A stretch of 64,000 nucleotides of DNA from Paraburkholderia megapolitana (GTDB taxonomy: Bacteria > Pseudomonadota > Gammaproteobacteria > Burkholderiales > Burkholderiaceae), in the NCBI RefSeq assembly GCF_007556815.1, contig NZ_CP041743.1:1116001-1180000 (forward strand), read 5' to 3'. Shown one piece after another: positions 34,660 to 42,998 of the stretch; position 1 is the first letter of the stretch; every line of letters begins with the position of its first letter. Under the pieces are notes generated by a model that did no database searches, was not told the DNA's origin, and saw nothing but the letters and a program-made list of their open reading frames with translations. Position numbers and translations under genes: made by a program.

Positions 34660-36018
34660 TCAGGCCGCCCGGGATTGGCTCAGGGTGAACGCGAGCAGAT
34701 CGCCGTCGGTCGGTTCACCCCACGTGCGGCGCGCCAGCCAGTCGAAGAACGCGGTCTCGCCGAGCTTCGAATCCAGACCGCGCCGGCGCCAGTCGTCGCG
34801 CATGTGGCCGCCTAGTGTCGGCAATTCGTCCTCTTCGAACGACTGCCGGGCCACGTCCCGCTCCGTCTCACCCTGTTCGTCGTACAGCGCTCGCGCTTCC
34901 TTGCGGCGATAGGCCGAGTATTCGCCGAGCAGACGCGCCTTCAGATCGTCGGCAGGCGCGCCCGGCAGCGCCTTGGCGCCACCGCCGCTGCTCACGACCT
35001 GCAGTTCCTCGACCGGCGGCGCATAGCCCTTCTTCAGCGCGTCCTTGAAGAGCGCCGGGGCGCTGCGGACCGGCGGCAGCGCGGTGCTGCGCATGCGCTG
35101 CTCGGTCATCTGCAGGGCAGCCCGAATCCGGTTTTCCTCGCTGTCGGCGTACAGGGTTTGCGCTTCCTTCAACGGAATACCGATCTTGACCATCCGGTCG
35201 ACGAGGGTGCTGTCGAAGACATTGGGGTGCTCGTCGAGCGCGAGCATCGGCTGTTTGCGCTCGGTGACGCGGAACTGGATCTCGGCCACCCGTCGGCCTT
35301 CGCGGTGCTCGATCAGCTCGACGAAAATGTTGGTCACCGCGTTCACTTCCGCGATGGCCGGCCTCAGGTAGTCACGCTTGAAGTATTTGTACTCGCGCTT
35401 GGCTTCGTCGCCGGCTTCCGTATCGGGCGTGCCGGACAGGATGGGGCGCCACCATTCCCACGACTCGCGCATCGTCAGATGGCTGGGATTGGTCAGGTAG
35501 CGAACACAGATCTCATAGAGTGCGAGACCCGCGCTGCTGCGCAACTGGCTCTGGAACTGCAGGCTCAGACGCGCGTACTGAACCGGGTCGAGCAGCTTCT
35601 TCTTGATCTTCGGCGCAAACGAGAATTCGACCCAGACCCGGCGCGTAGCGGGATCTTCCAGAATTTCCGCGTCGGCGATCAGCGTGGAGATGCCCCACTT
35701 GCGGCCCGGCTTCTGGCTCGACGTCCCCGTGCTCCATTCGACCTGCACCGACACCATGCGCCGCAGGTGCTCCTTGACGAGCGCCGTGTCGTTCGAATCG
35801 AACGCCGAATTGGCCACGATGTCCGACAGCAGCGCCCGGTAGGTATCGCCGGACTCGTCGGCCTGCTGGGCAACGGCCAGCAGCACATTGAACAGCTTTC
35901 GGGTCAGCAGTGTGATCTTGCCGCTTTTCGGCTGGATCGCGATCGCCTCGACGGCTTTACGCAGTTCCGCCGAACTCGGACTCACCACATCGGTTTTCTT
36001 CGCGCGCTTCGTAGCCAT
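34660..36018 (-). CDS. repA: Replication initiation protein (plasmid-type RepA/Rep_3-like), 452 aa
   Basis: The N-terminal two-thirds look like an initiator with tandem winged helices: KITLLTRKLFNVLLAVAQQA (about residues 34-53), WGISTLIADAEILEDPATRR, then LYEICVRYLTNPSHLTMRES. WWRPILSGTP and YKYFKRDYLRPAIAEVNAVT (about 205-225) correspond to the second DNA-binding region of Rep_3-type initiators. The remaining 190 residues form a charged tail. The gene reads away from about 20 iterons lying directly upstream, the classic layout of an iteron replicon. It is convergent with parAB. Confidence 0.85.
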   Translation of the reverse strand: MATKRAKKTDVVSPSSAELRKAVEAIAIQPKSGKITLLTRKLFNVLLAVAQQADESGDTYRALLSDIVANSAFDSNDTALVKEHLRRMVSVQVEWSTGTSSQKPGRKWGISTLIADAEILEDPATRRVWVEFSFAPKIKKKLLDPVQYARLSLQFQSQLRSSAGLALYEICVRYLTNPSHLTMRESWEWWRPILSGTPDTEAGDEAKREYKYFKRDYLRPAIAEVNAVTNIFVELIEHREGRRVAEIQFRVTERKQPMLALDEHPNVFDSTLVDRMVKIGIPLKEAQTLYADSEENRIRAALQMTEQRMRSTALPPVRSAPALFKDALKKGYAPPVEELQVVSSGGGAKALPGAPADDLKARLLGEYSAYRRKEARALYDEQGETERDVARQSFEEDELPTLGGHMRDDWRRRGLDSKLGETAFFDWLARRTWGEPTDGDLLAFTLSQSRAA

Positions 36019-36138
36019 ACCGTCGGGTCGAGGAGAGATTTTTGCAGAGAATACCGGCTGGGGTGATGTGCGTCTATAGGGCCGATCTCACCATTTCGGG
36101 TGAAGCGGGTTTACGGATCGTCACTCACCTCGACCGCC

Positions 36139-36266
36139 TCCCGAAGATCCTCACCTTCAGGATTTTGGGCGATCCGCCGACACCGTTGTGCCCCGGACAT
36201 TCCACAAATTCCGCATCGATTACCGATGCATCCGACCGCTTCGCGCCCATCCCGTATCGGCTCACC
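36139..36266 (+). repeat. Two outlying iterons next to repA
   Basis: TCCCGAAGATCCTCACC at 36139-36155 and TCCCGTATCGGCTCACC at 36250-36266 match the 17-bp motif of the main array. Their closeness to repA (120-250 bp from its start) would let the initiator repress its own promoter. Confidence 0.7.
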
Positions 36267-36620
36267 AATCAATTTGTCGTAATTCTGCGACGGAAAATGC
36301 GCACGAAACTTGAGGCGTTTTCCTGGCGGCGTCCCTGACGGCAACCATGGAAAACAAAACCGGGCGCTATCTCAAGGCCGCCGGGACGTGCGACCCGATA
36401 ACGGCTCGACCGCCTCTGGCAAAGGCTCACTCAGGATAGGCGCAGCAGCCACGGAGAGCGGCCTGTCATCACTGTCCGACCGTCCTCCCGGAAACTCAGG
36501 GCGATCGCCGCCACCCGTGCCCATAGCAGTCGAGACGCTTCAGAGGTCGCGCCTCCCCGGTGTCTGCAGCAAGAAACCTCGATCACCGAACCTCAGCCAA
36601 TCGCAGGAACAAAGTGTCGC

Positions 36621-37477
36621 TCCCGCAAACCCTCACCTTAAGTATCCGGGCGTGCCATGCGAAGCGAAAGGACGACCCCGTGTTCACAATGGATAGACCG
36701 TCCAGGGGTCCCGAAAACCCTCACCTAACGCGTGATCGAACGATCCTGCCGGAGAACCGCTACCCGGAACCCTCGCTCCCGGAAACACTCACCATTCGAG
36801 ATCCCTGGGAAAATATCCAGTCATTTCCGGGACTTATGAAGGAAACACAACATGCAACATGAGCCCACTGATCCCGAAAAGCCTCACCTTAAGAACATTC
36901 AGGCGCGCAGAAACCATCGTTTCGCTGCCCCCGCAAAGCCTCACCTCAGCGGATTCATGTGTTCGTAGCCGGCCTTCACCATTCAGTCTCCTGCGCGCTT
37001 TCGCCGTAAGTGACCGCAAACTTGTTCCCGTATTCGCTCACCCTTGAGCCTCCAGAGAACAAAAATGCCTCCCGAAAAGCCTCACCCATCGCCCATGAGC
37101 CGTTATTTTGATGCAACCGGATTGCCTCAACGACGCTCCCGAAATCCCTCACCTTTGGCATTTCAGCATGACCATCGATGAACTACCCTTGGTCGAATCA
37201 GAGTCCGTCCACGGGCCGACACTCCCGAAAAATCTCACCTGAACCCCGGAAACCCTTGTTTTTCGGGGCTTTCAGCCCTTCGACTCCCGAATAGCCTCAC
37301 GTCCGTGCCCCGTTTTGTCCCGGTAAGGCTCACCTTGGCTATCCGGACCCTCCCATTCACGCCCAAAACCGAATCAGAAACACCTCCCGAAAAACCTCAC
37401 CGTCAGGATTTCCGGCATCGAAGCAAGGATTGGACACATCAAGGGAGAGCGGGAACCAGGTCCCGCAAAACCTCACC
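36621..37477 (+). repeat. Dispersed iteron array, 13 copies
   Basis: Copies of the motif TCCCGNAAANCCTCACC begin at 36621, 36709, 36777, 36872, 36929, 37026, 37070, 37137, 37223, 37285, 37318, 37385 and 37461, all on the plus strand. TCCCG and CTCACC are nearly constant, and the trailing bases are often TTNNG. Spacings range from 33 to 97 bp and several are multiples of about 11 bp. Such sites bind the replication initiator; widely spaced copies often act in copy-number control by initiator titration and pairing (family knowledge). Confidence 0.85.
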
Positions 37478-37504
37478 TTTGGAGATCCCGATTATCTGGA
37501 CCGC

Positions 37505-37610
37505 CCCTGAACCCACTCACTTGGTGTCCCGCAGTGACTCACCCACGCTCCTGAACCCCATCACCCGCGCGTCCCGGATGGACTCACCATCTGTCCCGCA
37601 AAGCCTCACC
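37505..37610 (+). repeat. Phased core iterons, 5 copies at 22-23 bp intervals
   Basis: Units start at 37505, 37527, 37549, 37572 and 37594, i.e. steps of 22, 22, 23 and 22 bp (two helical turns). Three units have the full TCCCG...CTCACC form, and those at 37505 and 37549 have CCTG in place of CCCG. The cluster directly borders the AT-rich segment, the geometry of a core origin where initiator molecules line up on one DNA face. Confidence 0.85.
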
Positions 37611-37611
37611 T

Positions 37612-37941
37612 CATACCGCTGGAACCCTTACCAGGTAAAGGTTTGCCATGGCGTTAACGTTTTTAACTAGGTTCAAGGGTGTTTACTTTTATTACTCTCA
37701 AGCAGTTGGAACCCGTGCTTCAGTAAAAAAGCATCTCCCCTCCGGCGTGGAACAGTGCCAAATCATTGGGAAGTTGTAAAAATCAAAACAAAACAATGAC
37801 TTAACTGCCATACTTCGCTTTGTTTCACGGAAAACCTTAGATCACAGAGGTATAACGTGAAGGGCAGGCCCATTGCATGACATGTATCTCGCGTAGATAG
37901 CTCTGTTACAGCAAAAAGTAGCATTCACTACGTAATTTGTT
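37612..37941. other. AT-rich segment, candidate DNA unwinding element
   Basis: This stretch is markedly AT-rich against its GC-rich surroundings, with runs such as GTTAACGTTTTTAACTAGG near 37651 and AAAATCAAAACAAAACAATG near 37780. Lying immediately beside the phased iterons, it is the natural place for strand opening. It also contains the kfrA-like promoter; an inverted pair CTACG (37928-37932) and CGTAG (37951-37955) precedes that gene's start and could be an operator. Confidence 0.6.
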
Positions 37942-37974
37942 ATGATTCGTCGTAGCCAAACACTGGAACGGCAT

Positions 37975-39180
37975 ATGAATCTAGATCAGGAACGTCAGGC
38001 AATCCGCGAAGAACTCAAACTACTACGCGAAAGCGGTGCCCGGCGACAGGATCTTTCCCTGCATGCGTGCAAGCGCCTCTTCTTCGATCTGGGCATCCGC
38101 CCGTCCATGGCGGCGGTAAGAGATCTCACCCAAACAGGCAGTGCCAGCGATATTCCCAAAGACATCGACAGCTTCTGGGAACGCATTCGTTCGACCTCAC
38201 AGACCCGCGTCGGAGCCGGTGCGATTCCCGAAGCGCTCGAGACGCGTGCCGGCGAACTGCTCGGCGCACTGTTCGACGAAGCGCTCAATCAGGCCCGTTC
38301 GACGCTCGACGCCGAGCGCAGCGAAATGCACGCCGAGCTTTCCGCCGCGAAACAGGCTGTACGTGAGGCGGAGATTCGCCGCGAAGCGTCGGATGAAGCG
38401 GTGCAGCGCAGCGAAGACCGGGCACAGGCCGCCGGCGAACGAATTCGGATACTCGAGGCCGATATCGCTACCGCCAATACGCACGGCGCAGTCCATCACG
38501 AAGGGCTGCAGACCGCGGTGCGCCGGCTGGAAGCCGAAAACGAAACGCTGCAAAAGCGTGTGGATACCGAGCAATCGACAAATGCAGCTTTACGCGACCG
38601 AATCGACGCTTTGCACGTCGAAATGCGCCAAAGTACCGAGCATTATGCGCAACAGATCAAGGACGCGATTGCCGAAGCAGAGCGCCGCGTCAAACCGATG
38701 CTGGTCGAGCTGGATTCGTTGCGCAGCATGGCCGCGACCTATCAGGCCGGCGTCAGGGACAACAGCCGGAAAGAGTTCGATTTCATCCAGCAGCTCGCGG
38801 CGGCGAAGGCGCGCGGCGATCGGCTTGACGCCCAGTTGCGCGAGCAGTCGGATGAAATCGACCGCCTGACCCAGGAGACCGCACAGTTGCATGCCCAGCA
38901 AGGGATCGACGCGAATGTCGGCGGACTGTTGTGGTCGCTTGCGTCGACGGGACGCTTGAGCGCCGGGGAGCTTACCCGGATTGGCACCGCGGCCGATGGA
39001 CACGTTGCGCTTCCGCAGCATTGCCCAAAGTGTTCGGAGGGTGAGCCGGAGCTCTCGCAGGTCGATCACCGGTACGAACTCTTCTGCCCGGAATGCGACC
39101 ACACCTCCGGGCCGGGCGATTCCCGGCTGGAGGCGGTTACCCGCTTCATTTCCGCTGCTATCGACACCTCCGCAGCGTGA
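37975..39180 (+). CDS. KfrA-like DNA-binding coiled-coil protein with C-terminal zinc ribbon, 401 aa
   Basis: The N-terminal region (about residues 1-110: ERQAIREELKLLRESGARRQ, then DLSLHACKRLFFDLGIRPSM) matches the KfrA_N plasmid DNA-binding domain. Residues about 110-315 are a long Glu/Ala/Arg-rich coiled coil. The end holds HCPKCSEGEPELSQVDHRYE followed by LFCPECDHTSG, a Cys4 zinc-ribbon pattern not expected in classical KfrA. KfrA proteins aid plasmid stability. I prefer the ATG at 37975 (GGAACGG before it) over the ATG at 37942, which lacks a ribosome site. Two inverted iterons follow the stop. Confidence 0.8.
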   Translation: MNLDQERQAIREELKLLRESGARRQDLSLHACKRLFFDLGIRPSMAAVRDLTQTGSASDIPKDIDSFWERIRSTSQTRVGAGAIPEALETRAGELLGALFDEALNQARSTLDAERSEMHAELSAAKQAVREAEIRREASDEAVQRSEDRAQAAGERIRILEADIATANTHGAVHHEGLQTAVRRLEAENETLQKRVDTEQSTNAALRDRIDALHVEMRQSTEHYAQQIKDAIAEAERRVKPMLVELDSLRSMAATYQAGVRDNSRKEFDFIQQLAAAKARGDRLDAQLREQSDEIDRLTQETAQLHAQQGIDANVGGLLWSLASTGRLSAGELTRIGTAADGHVALPQHCPKCSEGEPELSQVDHRYELFCPECDHTSGPGDSRLEAVTRFISAAIDTSAA

Positions 39181-39214
39181 TTTTTGCGAGGCCCGAATGG
39201 CCGAAACCCCTAAA

Positions 39215-39255
39215 GGTGAGGGAATTCGGGACCTAGAAGGTGAGGCAGTTCGGGA
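39215..39255 (-). repeat. Pair of inverted-orientation iterons after the kfrA-like gene
   Basis: GGTGAGGGAATTCGGGA at 39215-39231 and GGTGAGGCAGTTCGGGA at 39239-39255 are the complement of the iteron motif, spaced 24 bp apart. They lie 1.6 kb from the core array, in the gap between the kfrA-like and recombinase-like genes. Confidence 0.8.
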
Positions 39256-39261
39256 CGCGAA

Positions 39262-40320
39262 TCAGGCGGGTGGTTTGACTGACGGGGCATCGGCGGGAGC
39301 GCCTGGGTCTGGTTCGCTACCGTTACCCGCCACCGATTCCTGCTTTTCCGCCCACGCTTTCCACGCCCGATGCAGCCGGTTCGCGGAAACCGCCTGAGCG
39401 AACCCCAGCCACTGCCCGACCAGTTCCGGCGCCACCCCGCTTTCGAACAGATCGGCCGCGAAAGTGTTGCGCAGCGTATGTGGGCTTGCCCGCGCGGCCC
39501 TTGCTTCCGCGATTCCAGACGCTTCGACTTGCGCGTCCACTGCGCGAAGCACGGTCGCCTTGTGCATCGGCCGGCCGGCGGGCGACGCCGGAAAGACCAG
39601 ATCTCCCGTCTGCCCGGAAAGTCGACGCTCTGCCAGCCACGCATCGAGGATGGCTACAGCAAACGGCGACAGCCGGGTACGCCGCGTCAACGATGGATCG
39701 GGCGCGTCGACCGTAACCCACTGGGAGCCGGCACTCACGCAACTAACCGAGAGCATTGCCGCCTCTCCTGTCTTGATTCCGCCACCGAGAAAGAGCGCGG
39801 TGAGCGCGCGGTCGCGACGCTCTCGCCAGCGTTGAGAGTTCGACAAGGTCACGACCGGTGAGAACAACTGGGCGATCAGCGTTGCCCGTTCAGCGGCACT
39901 CAGAAAACCGGTGGGTTCATTATCGCGTGCGTCGCGCCACGCGGCTTCGCCGTCCTGCGCGATGAAGCGCGCGGGATTGGTCGATGCCAGTTCGATCGAA
40001 CGCACGTGATCGAGAACCCGCTCGATCAGTCGTAAATAGCGGACACGCTGTGGTTTTCGTACTGGCAGTTGCGCGACGAATTCCGCGATGGTCGGCATAT
40101 CGACCGTGATCAGATGCTTGTGCCGAAGGTTGAGCCAGTCGAGGAAGAAGCCCCATTGAGCACGATATACGTCGGCGGACGAACGGCGCAGACGCTGGCT
40201 CGCGAGCCATGTATCGAATGCGGTGTGTGGATCGCGACGCCATGCCTCACGTTCCTGATCGAAGAGATCGGTGGCGTGCGGACGAGGATGCCCGGTACTT
40301 GAGGCGGTCGGCGAGGACAT
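39262..40320 (-). CDS. Tyrosine recombinase-like protein with degenerate active site, 352 aa
   Basis: The N-terminal SAM-like domain (about residues 15-125: FDTWLASQRLRRSSADVYRA, QWGFFLDWLNLRHKHLITVD) and the C-terminal catalytic fold (about 150-330) are those of phage-integrase-family recombinases. The HxxR motif is kept in SPHTLRNTFAADLFESG. The first catalytic Arg is replaced by Lys in LGGGIKTGEAAML, the usual LGH His by Phe in WLGFAQ, and the nucleophilic Tyr position falls in SANRLHRAW without a Tyr. Strand-exchange activity is therefore doubtful. The start ATG at 40320 is preceded by a weak GAGA. Its stop lies beside the inverted iterons. Confidence 0.8.
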   Translation of the reverse strand: MSSPTASSTGHPRPHATDLFDQEREAWRRDPHTAFDTWLASQRLRRSSADVYRAQWGFFLDWLNLRHKHLITVDMPTIAEFVAQLPVRKPQRVRYLRLIERVLDHVRSIELASTNPARFIAQDGEAAWRDARDNEPTGFLSAAERATLIAQLFSPVVTLSNSQRWRERRDRALTALFLGGGIKTGEAAMLSVSCVSAGSQWVTVDAPDPSLTRRTRLSPFAVAILDAWLAERRLSGQTGDLVFPASPAGRPMHKATVLRAVDAQVEASGIAEARAARASPHTLRNTFAADLFESGVAPELVGQWLGFAQAVSANRLHRAWKAWAEKQESVAGNGSEPDPGAPADAPSVKPPA

Positions 40321-40472
40321 GATCTCTATTTCAGTTAGTTGCGTAATTGTAGGATATCTGCAGGTCGTCACAGGGCACTCAGGTGATATCGCCGTCGAAA
40401 GAACCTGACTGGTGAGACTTTCCAGGAGATCGCCCACACGCAGTGCCGAGAGGCGGCCGAGCCCGCCGGACG

Positions 40473-40874
40473 CTAGCCGCCCCAGGGTCGCCCGCGCCTC
40501 GGTTGTGCACGACGGCGCGTTTGTGACGACGCGAGTTGTGTTGCCGCGCGGCGCTCGGCCTCTTCATAGGCTGTGACCGCAAACGCGAACACGGCTGGCA
40601 GCGCATTCGACGCGCCGAAGCTGACCGGATCGTCCGTTTCGGGGTAAGACAGGCCGCTTGGCCGCTGAAACAGGCTCAACATGATTTCGTCATGCCGGCT
40701 TGCGAGGCCGAGATCGGCCAGCGCTTCGGCTTCGATTGCGTGCAGCAGCCGCCACGTGAGCGGCACGCCGCGCACAATGTAGCGTGCTGAGATATTGCGG
40801 ACGATATGTTCGAGGTCGCGCGCCGCGGTCTGGAAGCGCCGGGCGGCCAGGTCGTGATCGGTGGGGTCGTTCAT
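40473..40874 (-). CDS. Hypothetical protein, 133 aa
   Basis: I do not recognise a family. The protein is alpha-helical looking (DLAARRFQTAARDLEHIVRN, PLTWRLLHAIEAEALADLGL) and has a basic C-terminal tail ending QTRRRAQPRRGRPWGG that could touch nucleic acid. The ATG at 40874 follows GGAGCC; an earlier in-frame codon at 40928 has no ribosome site. It sits between the recombinase-like gene and the kbl regulator, so it may belong to the replicon block. Confidence 0.6.
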   Translation of the reverse strand: MNDPTDHDLAARRFQTAARDLEHIVRNISARYIVRGVPLTWRLLHAIEAEALADLGLASRHDEIMLSLFQRPSGLSYPETDDPVSFGASNALPAVFAFAVTAYEEAERRAATQLASSQTRRRAQPRRGRPWGG

Positions 40875-40983
40875 GTTCGGCTCCGGTCGTCGGGCATCTA
40901 CTGTACAAACATACAGTGATTGCCGCAACCTCGGCTTATTGGCTAACGCATGATGCGTGACCGGCCCTGCTCACTGGAGATGC

Positions 40984-41598
40984 TTATCCATGGATCACGA
41001 TCAGCAACGCCTTGGCCTCCCCCTTGCCGGCATTGCGGATCGCGTGCGGTTCGTCTGCGACATAACGGGCGGTGTCCGCGGTTTTCAGGCGCTTCGTCGC
41101 GCCGGCCGCTTCCACCTCGATCGTGCCGTGCAGGACCGTGAGATGCTCGCGGGTGCCAGGTTCGTGTGCGTTCGACACCAGAGCGCCCCCGGCCTGCAGC
41201 GTCAACTCGTACCATTCGAACTTCCCTGCCAGTTCGATCGGCCCCCACACGCGCAACTGGTAGCCGGCATCGTGACCGCTCAAGGTCGGGATTTCGTGCG
41301 GGCCGGACACGGCAATCGCTTCGGGCGCCTTCTGCACGGCGAACAGCGAATCGAGGCTGACGCCGAGCGCGTGGGTCAGGCGCCAGGCGACGGCAATCGT
41401 CGGATTAGCCTTGTCGCGCTCGATTTCCGACAGCATCGATTTCGACACGCCCGCCGCGCGCGACAGATCGTCGAGCGTCATGCGGCGCTCGCTGCGCAGC
41501 CGCTGGATCTGCTCGCCGACGCGCGGCGGCGCCGCGAGCGAAGCAGCGGCTGTGGGAGCGGCGGGCGATGCCGGACGCCGGCTTGTCGAACTTGCCAT
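40984..41598 (-). CDS. XRE-cupin transcriptional regulator, 204 aa
   Basis: An Ala/Ser-rich N-terminus is followed by an XRE helix-turn-helix (about residues 28-85: IQRLRSERRMTLDDLSRAAG, VSKSMLSEIERDKANPTIAV) and a C-terminal cupin domain (about 105-200: KFEWYELTLQAGGALVSNAH, EPGTREHLTVLHGTIEV, DEPHAIRNAGKGEAKALLIV). The cupin probably senses a small metabolite. It is divergent from kbl across 184 bp containing two perfect palindromes, so it most likely controls the kbl-tdh operon and itself. Confidence 0.88.
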   Translation of the reverse strand: MASSTSRRPASPAAPTAAASLAAPPRVGEQIQRLRSERRMTLDDLSRAAGVSKSMLSEIERDKANPTIAVAWRLTHALGVSLDSLFAVQKAPEAIAVSGPHEIPTLSGHDAGYQLRVWGPIELAGKFEWYELTLQAGGALVSNAHEPGTREHLTVLHGTIEVEAAGATKRLKTADTARYVADEPHAIRNAGKGEAKALLIVIHG

Positions 41599-41622
41599 TT
41601 ACTGACCTATCGTTTAGAGTTG

Positions 41623-41636
41623 TTCGATATATCGAA
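41623..41636. promoter_or_regulatory. Perfect 14-bp palindrome, likely XRE-cupin operator 1
   Basis: TTCGATATATCGAA lies 25 bp upstream of the regulator's start codon and about 150 bp before kbl. The CGATATATCG core is the style of site bound by XRE-type dimers. Confidence 0.6.
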
Positions 41637-41652
41637 TTCTAGTTCGGAAAAG

Positions 41653-41664
41653 CGAAAATTTTCG
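41653..41664. promoter_or_regulatory. Perfect 12-bp palindrome, likely XRE-cupin operator 2
   Basis: CGAAAATTTTCG shares the CGA...TCG frame with operator 1, and the two centres are about 29 bp apart (roughly three helical turns). It lies between the regulator and kbl. Confidence 0.5.
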
Positions 41665-41782
41665 ATAAAACTGACAGCCGACTATAGCAGGACACGACGC
41701 GGGCGAGTACGTTTACCCTCCCTCGAGCGATCGCAGAATCAATCTGTCGTGCCGCCGGCCCACCCTTTCAGGAGCCCGATTC

Positions 41783-42982
41783 ATGCGTGACGCCTATCTT
41801 TCCCATTTGCGCGGGACACTCGAACAGATCCGCGCAGACGGTTTTCACAAGACCGAGCGCGTGATCGACAGCCCGCAGTCGGCGGAGATCCGCCTGACCG
41901 CCGGCAACGGCGTACTGAATTTCTGCGCGAACAACTACCTGGGTCTTGCCAACGACGCACGCCTGATCGAAGCCGCCAAAGCCGGTCTCGACAACGACGG
42001 CTTCGGCATGGCGTCGGTGCGGTTTATCTGCGGCACGCAGACCGTGCACAAGCAACTGGAACGCGCACTCGCAGATTTTCTCCACACCGACGACTGCATT
42101 CTGTATTCGAGCTGCTTCGATGCGAACGGCGGCCTGTTCGAAACGCTGCTCGATGAATCCGACGCGATCATCAGCGACGAACTGAATCACGCGAGCATCA
42201 TCGATGGCGTGCGTCTGTCGAAAGCGAAGCGCTTTCGCTACAAGAACAACGATCTCGCCGATCTCGAGGCGAAGCTACGCGAAGCCGATGCAGCGGGCGC
42301 GCGCTTCAAGCTGATTGCCACCGACGGCGTATTTTCGATGGACGGCATCATCGCAGACCTCGCCGGCATCTGCGATCTCGCCGATCGTTACGGCGCGCTC
42401 GTGATGGTAGACGACTCGCACGCGGTCGGCTTTATCGGCGAACATGGTCGCGGCGCGCCCGAATATTGCGGCGTGCTGTCGCGCGTCGACATCATCACCG
42501 GTACGCTCGGCAAGGCACTCGGTGGCGCGTCCGGTGGCTACGTTGCCGCGCGCAGCGAAGTCATTGAACTGCTGCGCCAGCGCTCACGTCCTTACCTGTT
42601 CTCCAACACGCTCACGCCGAGCATCGCAGCCGCGTCGTTGAAAGTGCTCGAACTGCTCGCCAGCGACGAAGGTGCGCAACTGCGCGAACGCGTACGCGCG
42701 AACGGCGCCCACTTCCGCGGCGCGATGAGCGCACTCGGTTTTACGCTCGTACCCGGCGAACACCCGATCATTCCCGTGATGCTTGGCGACGCGCAACTCG
42801 CATCGCGCATGGCCGATGCACTGCTGCAGGAGGGCGTTTACGTGATCGGCTTCTCGTACCCGGTCGTGCCGAAAGGCCGCGCGCGCATCCGCACGCAGAT
42901 GAGCGCGGCGCATACGCCCGCACAGATCGACCAGGCTGTCGATGCATTCGCCCGTGTCGGCCGCTCGCTCGGCATCATTTGA
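41783..42982 (+). CDS. kbl: 2-amino-3-ketobutyrate CoA ligase (glycine C-acetyltransferase), 399 aa
   Basis: Kbl cleaves 2-amino-3-ketobutyrate with CoA to glycine and acetyl-CoA, the second step of threonine degradation. It is a PLP enzyme of the alpha-oxoamine synthase group. [20 protein letters not shown] (about residues 44-63), [14 protein letters not shown] [19 protein letters not shown], the [19 protein letters not shown]-interacting segment (about 210) and [18 protein letters not shown] with the PLP lysine (about 243) are clear. Length 399 aa is standard. It is 16 bp upstream of tdh in one operon. Confidence 0.96.
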   Translation: MRDAYLSHLRGTLEQIRADGFHKTERVIDSPQSAEIRLTAGNGVLNFCANNYLGLANDARLIEAAKAGLDNDGFGMASVRFICGTQTVHKQLERALADFLHTDDCILYSSCFDANGGLFETLLDESDAIISDELNHASIIDGVRLSKAKRFRYKNNDLADLEAKLREADAAGARFKLIATDGVFSMDGIIADLAGICDLADRYGALVMVDDSHAVGFIGEHGRGAPEYCGVLSRVDIITGTLGKALGGASGGYVAARSEVIELLRQRSRPYLFSNTLTPSIAAASLKVLELLASDEGAQLRERVRANGAHFRGAMSALGFTLVPGEHPIIPVMLGDAQLASRMADALLQEGVYVIGFSYPVVPKGRARIRTQMSAAHTPAQIDQAVDAFARVGRSLGII

Positions 42983-42998
42983 AGAATCAGAGGCACAT

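Larger units (their letters stand above)
36019..37974. other. Origin region of the secondary replicon (iterons plus AT-rich segment)
   Basis: Nearly 2 kb without a credible gene between repA (minus) and the kfrA-like gene (plus). It contains about 20 iterons in one orientation (36139-37610), with a tightly phased cluster at the right end, followed by an AT-rich segment (37612-37941). No exact DnaA box was found in it. Short open frames here run across the iterons and are rejected as genes. Confidence 0.85.

Noticed and set aside
36139..37610. Regularly recurring short repeat resembling a CRISPR array
   Set aside because: The repeats are 17 bp and imperfect, the spacing varies from 22 to over 100 bp, no cas genes are near, and the position beside repA fits iterons.
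36310..37670. Several small plus-strand ORFs in the origin region
   Set aside because: Their coding frames run straight through the iterons, giving repetitive Pro/Ser/Leu peptides without ribosome sites.
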